Of a stretch of DNA of 64,000 nt, positions 16,966 to 25,240 are shown piece by piece. Both the position numbers and the translations under genes were made by a program. This DNA is from an uncultured Sphingomonadaceae bacterium (GTDB lineage: Bacteria > Pseudomonadota > Alphaproteobacteria > Sphingomonadales > Sphingomonadaceae): NCBI GenBank assembly GCA_947489315.1, contig CANLCX010000001.1:189501-253500 (forward strand). The letters are read 5' to 3'. Positions within the stretch are counted from its first letter, which is position 1; every line of letters begins with the position of its first letter. A model generated the notes under the pieces. It made no database searches. It saw only the letters and a program-made list of their open reading frames with translations, and had not been told where the DNA came from.

Positions 16966-17774
16966 TGAGCGCATTAACCCGCCAGACCGCGCTGGGTACG
17001 TTGATGTTTTCCGTATGCCTTGCAATGTCGGGAATTCTGCTTCCTGAACCCGTCAAAGCCGGTGGATCATCGATCAATCTGTCGAAATTCTGTGACGGCA
17101 GATATCGTACCGGTCTGCTGCGAGGCTTGCAGGGCAAAATTCGCGCAAAGTGGAACCCCAAACGTAAGAAATGGGGCTGCTACATTCCCCAGAAAATCGG
17201 CTATGGCATTGTCACTCCGGCTGGTTTCAAGCCTCTTGGCTATGCCGAAGCCTGTCGAAAGATGCGCGGGACTTCGCTGTACCATGTTCATGGCCGGACG
17301 TTGCACTGCGGGCGGGACAATGCACAGCGCAAACAGCCGCCCCGCCAGCCGCAGCCCGCTCCGCCATCGACGGGGAACGGAAGAGGTGAAGCCCAGTATA
17401 CTGCGCTCAGCATGTGCAATCGATCGCGTACCGATACCATCTACGCTGCGTGGGTATGGCACGACTGGGGTGAACGGAAGCGTCCGAAAAACTGGCGTGC
17501 CCAAGGCTGGATCAGATTGGCGCGCGGACAGTGCGAACGGATAGAGTTTCCGCACTATCGTAACGGTGATCCTTATGACGATACGGTATATCTGCACGCC
17601 ACTTCGGACAGCATTAACTGGGGAAAAGGCGACTACGCCTTCTGTCTGCACCCGTCTGACTTTGATCATCTAGGTGCCGACAAAATGGCATGCACAGGTC
17701 GGGATCAGTGGCTTGCAGAGACGTTTGAGTTCCAGTTAAATCCCGGCGCCGAGAATAGGTTCAATTTCAACTAG
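16962..17774 (+). CDS. exported protein: YRTG module plus DUF1036-like domain
   Basis: 270 residues with a signal peptide (GTLMFSVCLAMSGILLPEPVKA). Residues about 35-115 repeat the module of the preceding protein (FCDGRYRTGLLRGLQGK, SLYHVHGRTLHCGRD). After a Pro/Gln linker (KQPPRQPQPAPPSTG), residues about 145-260 resemble DUF1036: LSMCNRSRTDTIYAAWVWHDWG, GWIRLARGQCERIEF, YLHATSDS, YAFCLHPSDF. DUF1036 is a bacterial envelope domain of unknown role with paired cysteines. The start codon overlaps the previous stop (ATGA). Confidence 0.78.
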   Translation: MMSALTRQTALGTLMFSVCLAMSGILLPEPVKAGGSSINLSKFCDGRYRTGLLRGLQGKIRAKWNPKRKKWGCYIPQKIGYGIVTPAGFKPLGYAEACRKMRGTSLYHVHGRTLHCGRDNAQRKQPPRQPQPAPPSTGNGRGEAQYTALSMCNRSRTDTIYAAWVWHDWGERKRPKNWRAQGWIRLARGQCERIEFPHYRNGDPYDDTVYLHATSDSINWGKGDYAFCLHPSDFDHLGADKMACTGRDQWLAETFEFQLNPGAENRFNFN

Positions 17775-17820
17775 CCGCTGATAGTGCCAGTGTTCAGACC
17801 AAAGTTTTACGAGGTGTAAC

Positions 17821-18858
17821 ATGCCTATATTTGCAAGAAAATTGGGTGCAATTATCAGTGCCGCTTTCCTGTTCGCATCGGTTCCGATATCGGCCCAACG
17901 CCTTCCGACTACGGAAAATGGCTTCTACATGATGCGCACGAATGCAGACGACCTTTCCGACTATCGGTCGGTAGACAGCATGTGTATCGGTGAGAATCAC
18001 GATGCGCTGATCGCCTTCAAAAGTACCGGTGATGGCACGGTTGACTTTTTTGATCTGAAACAGGGTGAAAAGGTTGTTCCAGCCAAATTGAAATTGAGCG
18101 AACCGGATGCCGGGGTCAGCCAGATACGTCACAAGCTGATTGAACCGGGAAGCGATGAGGTTGTTTTGGAACTGCATTTCATAAATCCTGGCGCATTGGG
18201 CAATTCAACCAAAATACCCATGGCGACGCTATCCCACGTCAATGTAGGGCAGATGAACTTCACAAATCTCGACTGCATGATGGGCAAGCATATATTATAC
18301 GCCGGTATCGATCAGGACCACAGAGTAACGGTGATGGCCGACGCAGAAGGTAATCTTTCTTTTCTGCTGAGCTCGATAAAAGAACCCGGAGTGGCGATGA
18401 ATTTGACCGGCGGGTTCTGGTCCTCTGGCAAGCGGGAAGAAATCATCTTTACCTTTATTGAAGGTAGCGCGGTGACAAGCATCAAGGCTGCGCCTCACCA
18501 GCGCATTGAATATCCGGCATGGCGAACCGCCAACCCGGACGGGCGTCAATATTCGGCAAGCCCTAATGGGTTTTTCGTAGCCGATATGGCAAAGCTGGGC
18601 AGCAAGTCGAACCGATTGCCCTATGGGCTCGCCCTGCATTTTGAACGGCTTGAAATTTGCCGTCATCTTGCTGGTGAAACCAGCGGTAACCCGGAGCGCG
18701 ACAAGCAGGTTGCTGAAAGTTGGTACAATGCAAGATGCGATGAAGCCAAGGCACAGCATGCGGGATATGTTAAACAGTTTGCGGACAACAAGGCGGTTTC
18801 CGAGATACTGAAAACGCATGGAGCAGATTTCTTGGACCGTGGTCACGGGCAACAGTAA
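17821..18858 (+). CDS. exported hypothetical protein
   Basis: 345 residues with signal peptide LGAIISAAFLFASVPISAQ. The mature part is predicted to be mostly beta structure and contains four cysteines (SMCIGEN, NLDCMMGK, EICRHLAG, NARCDEAK). The C-terminal 70 residues look helical (DKQVAESWYNARCDEAKAQHAGYVKQF). No family recognised. It starts 46 bp after the DUF1036-like gene, behind GAGGTG, and continues into the cysteine-rich gene, so it is part of the same transcription unit. Confidence 0.72.
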   Translation: MPIFARKLGAIISAAFLFASVPISAQRLPTTENGFYMMRTNADDLSDYRSVDSMCIGENHDALIAFKSTGDGTVDFFDLKQGEKVVPAKLKLSEPDAGVSQIRHKLIEPGSDEVVLELHFINPGALGNSTKIPMATLSHVNVGQMNFTNLDCMMGKHILYAGIDQDHRVTVMADAEGNLSFLLSSIKEPGVAMNLTGGFWSSGKREEIIFTFIEGSAVTSIKAAPHQRIEYPAWRTANPDGRQYSASPNGFFVADMAKLGSKSNRLPYGLALHFERLEICRHLAGETSGNPERDKQVAESWYNARCDEAKAQHAGYVKQFADNKAVSEILKTHGADFLDRGHGQQ

Positions 18859-18871
18859 CGGGGAAAAGCAA

Positions 18872-19891
18872 ATGGGCTACAAAAGCTATGCCGCCGGGGG
18901 GCTCGTTGCAGCGGTGCTGCTCACTATTTCTGTCCTTATGCCGACGGCAGTATCGGACAACCGGGCGCATGCGTCACCCGCCATTCCCGCTATGTTGCTT
19001 CAAACCTTGGATGAAGCCGAAAACCAATGCCGCATCGCACAGGAAAGCTGCATGATCAATTCGGACCGTTGCAAAGCCAATTATGATAACGCCGTCAGGC
19101 GACAAAATCAGTGCAAAGCCCAGCAGGATAAGCAATATCGAGCGTGTTACGACAGGGTATATCAAACGGTGCGGCCCAGCATTAGTACAAATCGTCAGCG
19201 GGTAGTGGAATGGAAGAATCAACAGGCTAAACATCAATGCCAATATCTAAAAGATACAAGCCAAAGTTGCCCGAGACCGAGAGATGACTGCTATTCTCGC
19301 GGCTATTGCATTCAGCAATATCAGCGTTGTTCATCCAATGCTTTCCTGCAGGACCAATCAAACAATCCGCCATCAGCTCGTCCGCGCAATGAGCGCCAGC
19401 CAGAACGGAGCGTTCGCCAAACCCCTCCGCCCCGCTCAGAACCTAAAAGGCCTGCCCATCCGTCCACAGTATTGAAACGGGCAAAATTGCGCGCAAGCCC
19501 TGCATTTTTCGAAGTCCGACTTACCAATCCATGCACGCACCCGGTTCGGGCTGCCTACGCCTATAATTGGGGCTCGAAAAATAGGGATTATGTATTATGG
19601 GGCTGGGAAACTATTCCGGCGCGCGGTGATACCATCGTCAAATTGCCAAAAAAAATGCACAATTTTTATGCCTATTTTGATCAAGCTAAGCTGGACCGGC
19701 GGCAACAAACCAAAAAATTATTATATATTAATCATGACTCGGATTTTCGGGCGGGCCTCAATCTTGATAATCGCCCAGCGAAGCCGAATGTTACGGAGGC
19801 GCAATATACTTATATAACGGGCAGAGGTTGGTTGCTCCGACAAAATTACAAAAAATATAATTCAGCGTCCATTACGGGCTGTGGGAGTTAA
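18872..19891 (+). CDS. exported cysteine-rich protein with DUF1036-like C-terminus
   Basis: 339 residues from ATG 18872 (GGGGAAA upstream); the longer ORF-track start overlaps the previous gene. Signal segment GGLVAAVLLTISVLMPTAVS. Residues about 40-165 carry roughly eleven cysteines in short spacings (ENQCRIAQESCMINSDRCKA, HQCQYLK, RDDCYSRGYCIQQYQRCSS) with a coiled-coil look. A Pro/Arg linker is followed by a C-terminal domain (FFEVRLTNPCTHPVRAAYAYNWG, GWETIPARGDTIVKL, NFYAYFDQA) similar in layout to the DUF1036-like domain two genes upstream. Function unknown. Confidence 0.72.
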   Translation: MGYKSYAAGGLVAAVLLTISVLMPTAVSDNRAHASPAIPAMLLQTLDEAENQCRIAQESCMINSDRCKANYDNAVRRQNQCKAQQDKQYRACYDRVYQTVRPSISTNRQRVVEWKNQQAKHQCQYLKDTSQSCPRPRDDCYSRGYCIQQYQRCSSNAFLQDQSNNPPSARPRNERQPERSVRQTPPPRSEPKRPAHPSTVLKRAKLRASPAFFEVRLTNPCTHPVRAAYAYNWGSKNRDYVLWGWETIPARGDTIVKLPKKMHNFYAYFDQAKLDRRQQTKKLLYINHDSDFRAGLNLDNRPAKPNVTEAQYTYITGRGWLLRQNYKKYNSASITGCGS

Positions 19892-19902
19892 AGGGTGTGA
19901 AC

Positions 19903-20304
19903 ATGATGCCGCGCTTCAATCCCGTTAGCCCCTTGGCTCTTGTGGTGACAACCGCGAGTCTGAGCTTGTTGCCGGCCCAATCCCAAAACAGTCATCGGAT
20001 CGTGTTCCAGACGGACCGGACAGCAGTTACCTACCATTGCGAAAATGACATGACGCTCAATATCACTTTCATGGCCATAGAAAATTTGCCGCTGATCAAG
20101 CTGACCCATCCGTCCAAGCGATCCGGCAAAAGCTGGCGTAATCTGCTGCTTCCGCAATCTCAAAGCGGAAGCGGAGTGCGTTATGCGACAGACTTTACCA
20201 GCGTGCATATGCAAAATGACGCGCTTGTGCTGACCTCAAGGGAGTCCGCGATGACAGATGAAATTTCACCGGTACGCTGCGCAAAAACGGCCATTGGCGT
20301 TTAA
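19903..20304 (+). CDS. MliC/PliC-like putative lysozyme inhibitor
   Basis: 133 residues from ATG 19903 (AAAGGG 7 bases upstream). A signal-like start (LALVVTTASLSLLPAQSQ) is followed by a small beta domain: TAVTYHCENDMTLNITFM, LIKLTHPSKR, SGSGVRYATDFTSVHMQNDALVL and SPVRCAK. The YxC-N-G/D-x-x-L start, the SGxxY block and the final Cys follow the MliC (membrane-bound/C-type lysozyme inhibitor) pattern. If right, it protects peptidoglycan from lysozyme in the envelope. The match is by eye and moderately weak. Last gene of the exported cluster, 5 bp from the previous stop. Confidence 0.55.
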   Translation: MMPRFNPVSPLALVVTTASLSLLPAQSQNSHRIVFQTDRTAVTYHCENDMTLNITFMAIENLPLIKLTHPSKRSGKSWRNLLLPQSQSGSGVRYATDFTSVHMQNDALVLTSRESAMTDEISPVRCAKTAIGV

Positions 20305-20363
20305 TATTTTAACGCTGTCGAACAAGCTAGGGCGAAATCTGAAGGGGCAGCATCCTATGCTGT

Positions 20364-20795
20364 TCAAATCGGCCATCTGCGATGACGCACCAGCCAGAAT
20401 GCGCCGCCGGCTGCAGCACCAATTGGGCCAAGCGTAACATAATCCTCCAGGGCACGCATCGCTGTTATCTGGTCGCCGCGGAACAGGACGGGGATGCCAG
20501 CAGAAGCTCCGGCAAGGAGGAAAAACCATAGCCCGGTGATGTTGCGGATTTCTGAAACAACTATCGCAACCAGAGCAACGGGGGCAGCAAAAATCCCTGC
20601 CATGGCAGCGAATACAGGCAGATAGCCCAACTGGTTCGCGAAATCCTCGATCGAAGTCACGCCTTCCATGAGTGGCTGACCAACCGTCATGAGACCAGCG
20701 ATCAAAAATATTCCGAGCGCGGCGGCGAGGCTGGCGGCGATATAGGCGATTAGAATGCGGATAAGTGCCTTCACGCTTGTCATGATGACGACCAA
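20364..20795 (-). CDS. small four-helix membrane protein
   Basis: 143 residues if started at TTG 20795, which has AGAGGA 7 bases upstream; ATG 20783 is the alternative without a good site. Hydrophobic segments: ILIAYIAASLAAALGIFLIAGLM, YLPVFAAMAGIFAAPVALVAIVVS, LWFFLLAGASAGIPVLF and YVTLGPIGAAAGGAFWLV. No family recognised beyond a general sphingomonad membrane-protein look. The 18-bp dyad ends 62 bp upstream of the TTG, the same spacing as at the exported-protein genes, so it may belong to that regulon. Confidence 0.65.
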   Translation of the reverse strand: MVVIMTSVKALIRILIAYIAASLAAALGIFLIAGLMTVGQPLMEGVTSIEDFANQLGYLPVFAAMAGIFAAPVALVAIVVSEIRNITGLWFFLLAGASAGIPVLFRGDQITAMRALEDYVTLGPIGAAAGGAFWLVRHRRWPI

Positions 20796-20857
20796 AGCAG
20801 GTTCCTCTCTTCAGGGGTTCTTTTGCGACAACATAGCCCGGCCTTGATCAACTGCTA

Positions 20858-20875
20858 ATGGTGTAAAGACACTAT
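20858..20875 (-). promoter_or_regulatory. 18-bp dyad, member 4
   Basis: On the minus strand ATAGTGTCTTTACACCAT, with seven-base arms that differ at one pair. It lies 62 bp upstream of the TTG start of the leftward membrane-protein gene, matching the 57-62-bp spacing of the other members. Confidence 0.55.
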
Positions 20876-20992
20876 TATCGGCTAAGACAAGAAGACCGCG
20901 AGCAGTGCACCGCCATCCCAATGCACAAGGTCCGTCAGTCATACGGCCTTACAGATGACCGATATTCGGTCTTGTTTTCGACAATTTCTAGC

Positions 20993-21016
20993 GTCCGCTT
21001 TCGGGATATAGCGGAC
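20993..21016 (+). repeat. dispersed hairpin repeat, copy 4
   Basis: GTCCGCT (20993-20999) and AGCGGAC (21010-21016) enclose TTCGGGATAT. It lies in the divergent region between the leftward membrane-protein gene and the rightward exported protein, 43 bp before the latter's start, so it is not simply a terminator here. Confidence 0.75.
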
Positions 21017-21058
21017 AATATGCGTTGCAATCATGGCGGGATTGCCGGAAGAAAAGGG

Positions 21059-22723
21059 ATGAATTTTCGATCTGTTTTCTTAGTCCTTATCTTGTTCGTC
21101 AGCTTGAGTGCATTGGGACTATTCATATCGGCCCCATCTAACTCCGATGTGTCAATCCCGAATGTGGATAGCCTTACGGCAGCGACGCCATTGCAATTGG
21201 ATATCGTCGCTCAGGTTGGTCCGTGGCCAGTAGCCTCTCGGCTAATAGGCTATCGAGGAAGGTTATGGTTTGCCAATTCTATCAAGGGCCGCAATCATAA
21301 TTCTGCTGATATCTGGAGCCTCAATCCGGTAACTGGTGAAAAGCGATACGAACGCCATCTGTTCAGCCAGGATGCTGGTATACCATTGGTATCTAATGGT
21401 TTGCTCTACTGGCCGTTTGAGGACGCTTTGCTCTCGTTTGGAAATGGCGTGATCGAAGTGACCGACGGAGAGGCCTGGCAGCCTTTACTGATTCCTAACG
21501 CCCCAATTTACCACACTAATCAGTTGCTGGATTGGCAGGGAGGCTTGCTAGCGATTACCGGGACGCGAAATGCTGGGATGCAAGTGTCGAAAGACGCCGG
21601 GCGCAGTTGGGATGAATATTATATCCATCCAACACCGTCGACCCATGTCAGTCGCTTGAAGGAAATGATCGTGTTTGATGGCAAGCTTTATGCTGCATTG
21701 AACGATGCCAAAGTTAAACGGCTTACAGTCTGGACGGGTTCTGGTTACCAAACGGTTCGCAGCTGGCCGCTCAACCGATATTTCAATGGCTTGGTTGTTC
21801 ACAAAGAAGCAATTTATGGAATTGTCGGGCGCGGTAACGAACGAGAGATCTGGAAATATGATGGAGTCAATTCCATAAGGGTTGGTCAAAAAGGACCTTT
21901 TACTGACCTGACCAGTGACGGGGATCAACTCTGGATAGTCTCAAGAAACGGCAAGCTTTGGTCGAGTGCAATGGGCGAGAAATGGGTTCGTCATGGGGAC
22001 CTCAAAAAAGGCCGACCGACGTCTATTCAAGCTGTTGGGGGTTATATATATGTGGCCGGTGCCGGCGATGACGGACGCGGCATTATCTGGGGCCTGCGTG
22101 ACCAAGCCATCCCCATGGGGCCGAAACCAACAAAGCTGCCATTGCAAACCCAACCGAAACAAGGCGTTACGGATTGGGCCAATGCCGGTCAAAAGCTGGA
22201 TGCGTTGCTGTCAGACCCGTCGTCCTATGGGGCATCAGGAAACGGTAAGCTGAGCGCATTGGTGTTTCAGGCCGCCGCGCAAGGCGCGCCGCCGGGATTT
22301 TTTGCAGCGCGGCTTAAAGCGAAAATACCGTCCATGAATGTGTCCGCGTTCGGAGGTAATATGCAGCTGAGGGCGGAAGATATTGCGCAGTCCTTGCTGC
22401 TGTCGGGGATGGAGCGGGCGGGCCATCCTAATGTACCGGTCGAATATCTACTGGACCCGTGGGGATCTTCACCCAATTCCTATGAAAAATATTTTGAATT
22501 GGAACTGAGCGCTTTGCGCGCAGTGGTCGGTTCCGGCCAGAACGACAGTCCTACGATTGAGGCATTACTTAAACGGCTCGACTATGCTGACGACCCGCCC
22601 TGGTTGAAATCGCAAATCATCGGAACACTGACAGCGGTGAGCGATGAGCATTTCGGTTATGATATCAAAGCTTGGAAAAAATGGGTTCAGAGCAAAGGGC
22701 AGGATGCTATTCACGCAGATTGA
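21059..22723 (+). CDS. exported propeller-like hypothetical protein
   Basis: 554 residues from ATG 21059 (GAAAAGGG upstream); the ORF-track start at 20921 is upstream of the hairpin repeat and rejected. Signal segment SVFLVLILFVSLSALGLFIS. Residues about 45-350 contain recurring blades with W/Y and small turns (YRGRLWFANSIKG, DWQGGLLAITGTRNAGMQVSKDAGRSWDEY, FDGKLYAALNDA, DGDQLWIVSRNGKLWSS), suggesting a sialidase/BNR-like beta-propeller. The last 150 residues are helical. I do not recognise the family or a substrate. Confidence 0.72.
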   Translation: MNFRSVFLVLILFVSLSALGLFISAPSNSDVSIPNVDSLTAATPLQLDIVAQVGPWPVASRLIGYRGRLWFANSIKGRNHNSADIWSLNPVTGEKRYERHLFSQDAGIPLVSNGLLYWPFEDALLSFGNGVIEVTDGEAWQPLLIPNAPIYHTNQLLDWQGGLLAITGTRNAGMQVSKDAGRSWDEYYIHPTPSTHVSRLKEMIVFDGKLYAALNDAKVKRLTVWTGSGYQTVRSWPLNRYFNGLVVHKEAIYGIVGRGNEREIWKYDGVNSIRVGQKGPFTDLTSDGDQLWIVSRNGKLWSSAMGEKWVRHGDLKKGRPTSIQAVGGYIYVAGAGDDGRGIIWGLRDQAIPMGPKPTKLPLQTQPKQGVTDWANAGQKLDALLSDPSSYGASGNGKLSALVFQAAAQGAPPGFFAARLKAKIPSMNVSAFGGNMQLRAEDIAQSLLLSGMERAGHPNVPVEYLLDPWGSSPNSYEKYFELELSALRAVVGSGQNDSPTIEALLKRLDYADDPPWLKSQIIGTLTAVSDEHFGYDIKAWKKWVQSKGQDAIHAD

Positions 22724-22796
22724 AGTTACGTTCGGACTGAAATTGAGGCGGACGCCAATTCGCTAAGACTTGCTATCTGCAGAATATCAACCCCAT

Positions 22797-23987
22797 CTAT
22801 TCCGCCAGGCTTTCCATCTCATCCAAATCAACAGCCGCAACTGCAGATTTCAAAACGTCGATGGACTCTACCTTGCCCTTGGCTTCAACATTGAAGCGAT
22901 CAGCAAAAACAGTGCTATAACGCCCACGTTTGTTGCTGCTGTCATAGCGTTCGGTGGTTAGTCGCCCATCAACCTTGCCGGTTCTTTCCTCAACCGTACC
23001 GGTTTGTTTTTGGGACTCAATGTTGAGCGCCCCACCGAGAGTCGCAAGCCCAGCGGCCGCGCCCAAGTCAGTCACTTGAAGGGTGATTTGATCCTCGCCC
23101 GTTCCGTAAGTAGCCTCCGCGGATGATCCGCCAATGCCAGCAACGGAAGCACCATTTGTTTCAAAACCAGAACGGGTCAAGCCGCCGGGCAGGCTTGCGG
23201 GCAATAATTCTAACAATTTATCGGGTGCCGTTGGCGGTGTCGCTGCGCCATTCTGCGCCCGCTCGCTGGCGGCCTCCATCTTTTTACCGGCTTCTTCCAG
23301 CTTGCCTAAATCCACAGAGCCAATCCCCGGTACAGAAACAGTTCCGGACATGGCGCCATCATCGCTTATTGCAGATGGCCCGCTGGAAAAGAGGAACATC
23401 AGAGGGGCCATGATTGCGCTCAGGATAAACCCGGCAACAGCGGCGGAAACGACGATAACAATGGTGTAAACAACATTCTTGTCTTCCGGTGCCTTCATCA
23501 ATACCGGCAGGCCGGTATAGAGTAGATAAATGCTATAAAGTCCCAGAATAGATAGCATTCCAAGGCCTGGAACAAGATTGAAAATCGCCGCAACCCAACC
23601 GGCCGTTGCACTATAGGCGGCAAGCTTAAAGGCTTTGTCTCGGTTCGGTGTGGCGTCGAATTTCGGCGCCAAAAAGTCAATCAGCAGTGCCAACAGAAAA
23701 ACAATAACGAGCGTCGCTAGATAGCTGATAATTGCTGTTGAGAGCGCGCTGAAGAAAGACGGGCGGTAGGTGATACCAAAGGCACCATGGCCAAATGCCA
23801 GCGAGTGAATGAATGTTGCAACAGGCCCGATCGCAGCGAGCGGAAGAATGTAGGATTTATAAATATCAGCAATCGATGTTGTTTCACCATCGATAACCGA
23901 CCATTCGTCTTTGGGCTTCAACAATATGCCCTTGACCCGTTCCACCAGGCTATTTGTTCCCTTTAAAGAGTTGTTCTCGTCCACCAT
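22797..23987 (-). CDS. Yip1-domain membrane protein
   Basis: 396 residues. The N-terminal half is a Yip1-type domain: LVERVKGILLKPKDEWSVIDGE followed by five or six helices (IYKSYILPLAAIGPVATFIHSL, AIISYLATLVIVFLLALLIDFLAP, AYSATAGWVAAIFNLVPGLGMLSILGLYSIYLLYTGLP, VVYTIVIVVSAAVAGFILSAIMAP). The C-terminal 200 residues are soluble, with a repeated beta pattern (EATYGTGEDQITLQVTDLGA, GRYSTVFADRFNVEAKGKVES). Bacterial Yip1 proteins have no settled role; an envelope function is possible. Convergent with the propeller-like gene. Confidence 0.8.
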   Translation of the reverse strand: MVDENNSLKGTNSLVERVKGILLKPKDEWSVIDGETTSIADIYKSYILPLAAIGPVATFIHSLAFGHGAFGITYRPSFFSALSTAIISYLATLVIVFLLALLIDFLAPKFDATPNRDKAFKLAAYSATAGWVAAIFNLVPGLGMLSILGLYSIYLLYTGLPVLMKAPEDKNVVYTIVIVVSAAVAGFILSAIMAPLMFLFSSGPSAISDDGAMSGTVSVPGIGSVDLGKLEEAGKKMEAASERAQNGAATPPTAPDKLLELLPASLPGGLTRSGFETNGASVAGIGGSSAEATYGTGEDQITLQVTDLGAAAGLATLGGALNIESQKQTGTVEERTGKVDGRLTTERYDSSNKRGRYSTVFADRFNVEAKGKVESIDVLKSAVAAVDLDEMESLAE

Positions 23988-24417
23988 ATTTCCCCTGTTT
24001 TTTCCATACGAGCATGATTGCGAGGCTTAGGCAAGGCGAATTGGCTGCTTCGATTCCCAATTTCGCCGTTTGTAAATAACCACTTATGTCTGCGATCAGA
24101 CACTGCCAGCCAAAACATGACGCTATGATAGCCGGACAAACAGCAGCCCGGGTGAGCCAGATCACTGAGCTGTGCGAGTGACGAATTGGTTTGAGGTCAA
24201 CGCCGCGTTCTTCGTTGGGTAAAGATAAGTGCGAATTCTTGCCGCGTCCTAACTTGGCACAGACTTGTAAAAGGTTAACAAAAGCTTACCAAAAGTTTGA
24301 CTTTAAAGGCATTTTCGGGCCAATGAGGCGATAACGAATGGTCGTGAGGGGTCGCGCTCGATTCGATTTCGTCAGTTTTAATGCTTTAACGCCGGTAGAT
24401 CTGGCGAGAGGAATATA
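23988..24417. other. 430-bp intergenic region ahead of the PEP-CTERM gene
   Basis: No convincing ORF: the ORF-track entry at 23950-24165 overlaps the Yip1 gene's start and has no homology signal. The region holds three 11-bp direct repeats at 24269 and a ribosome site GAGAGGAA before ATG 24418. The long upstream region suggests complex regulation of the PEP-CTERM gene. Confidence 0.6.
24269..24301 (+). promoter_or_regulatory. three 11-bp direct repeats with CtrA-like half-sites
   Basis: AAAAGGTTAAC, AAAAGCTTACC and AAAAGTTTGAC follow one another without a gap. They place TTAA-N7-TTAC-N7-TTGA in phase; the CtrA consensus is TTAA-N7-TTAA. The repeats end 116 bp before the PEP-CTERM start. CtrA binding is inferred from this consensus only. 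Confidence 0.5.
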
Positions 24418-25131
24418 ATGAAGAAACTTTTTGCAGCGCTGGCACTATCAGCAGCAACACTCGCACCGGCACATGCTGGTGTTGTCTTTTCAGATAATTT
24501 TGACGCTGAAAACGGCGGTGCTTCGGCACTAAACTACACGGGTTATGCGAATTTTAACTCAACTGGAGCGGGCACAACAGATCTGGTCGCGAATGGCGAT
24601 TTTAGCATCAACTGTTCCGGATCTTGCGTAGACTTGGATGGCTCGCCAGGACCAGGAGAACTGGTCAGTAGCAGTAGCTTTGCTTTCAACACGGGTGATC
24701 TTGTCCGTCTGACTTTCGATATTGGTGGCAGCCAACGGCGCTCTGGATCAGATAACTTTTTTGCTGGTTTTAATTTTGGTTCTACTGTCACGATGAATGA
24801 CTATGGCTTTAATTTTACCGGTTCAGATATAGTTGTGTTCCCAACCGTTGATACCACGTCAGTTACTACCTCGTCATCAGTGGTTTTTGATGCAGCCTTC
24901 TCTTCCAGATCGATATTTTTCACCGCTGGATCAGCCGGATCATTGAACTTTCTGTTTGGCTCTAACAGCGCGGATAATGTTGGACCGTTGCTTGACAATG
25001 TCTCCCTCGATATCAGCGCGCCGGTTCCTGAGCCAGCAACCTGGGCGTTCATGATCTTTGGCTTTGGTCTCGTCGGCAGCGCGCTGCGTCGTAACCGCAA
25101 GTCGCTAACGGCCAAACCAGCTTTGGCATAA
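24418..25131 (+). CDS. PEP-CTERM sorting-domain protein
   Basis: 237 residues. Signal peptide LFAALALSAATLAPAHAG, then a Ser/Gly/Asn-rich beta domain of about 180 residues. The C-terminal sorting signal is PVPEPATWAFMIFGFGLVGSALRRNRK: PEP motif, one helix, basic tail. PEP-CTERM proteins are exported and processed by an exosortase, often linked with exopolysaccharide; no exosortase gene is in this window. Monocistronic, ended by a strong terminator at 25171. Confidence 0.9.
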   Translation: MKKLFAALALSAATLAPAHAGVVFSDNFDAENGGASALNYTGYANFNSTGAGTTDLVANGDFSINCSGSCVDLDGSPGPGELVSSSSFAFNTGDLVRLTFDIGGSQRRSGSDNFFAGFNFGSTVTMNDYGFNFTGSDIVVFPTVDTTSVTTSSSVVFDAAFSSRSIFFTAGSAGSLNFLFGSNSADNVGPLLDNVSLDISAPVPEPATWAFMIFGFGLVGSALRRNRKSLTAKPALA

Positions 25132-25170
25132 ATCCTGTGACCTAGCGCTGCTGGGTTTAGGTTCGAAATT

Positions 25171-25206
25171 AAAAAGGGCTCCCCGTTTACGCGGGGAGCC
25201 CTTTTT
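25171..25206 (+). terminator. rho-independent terminator
   Basis: AGGGCTCCCCG and CGGGGAGCCCT form an 11-bp GC-rich stem around a short TTTACG-type loop, flanked by AAAA and TTTTT. It is bidirectional: it can end the PEP-CTERM transcript and also the leftward SDR operon, whose last gene stops at 25241. Confidence 0.93.
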
Positions 25207-25240
25207 CTATGGCGGTGCGAGGCGCTAGATGCTTGTCGCT

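Noticed and set aside
17780-17797. ATAGTGCCAGTGTTCAGA before the gene at 17821 as a dyad copy
   Set aside because: No inverted symmetry and only 23 bp to the start codon.
24252-24275. sigma-54 type promoter (TTGGCAC...TTGTA) before the PEP-CTERM gene
   Set aside because: The GG to GC spacing is one base short and the -12 element lacks GC.
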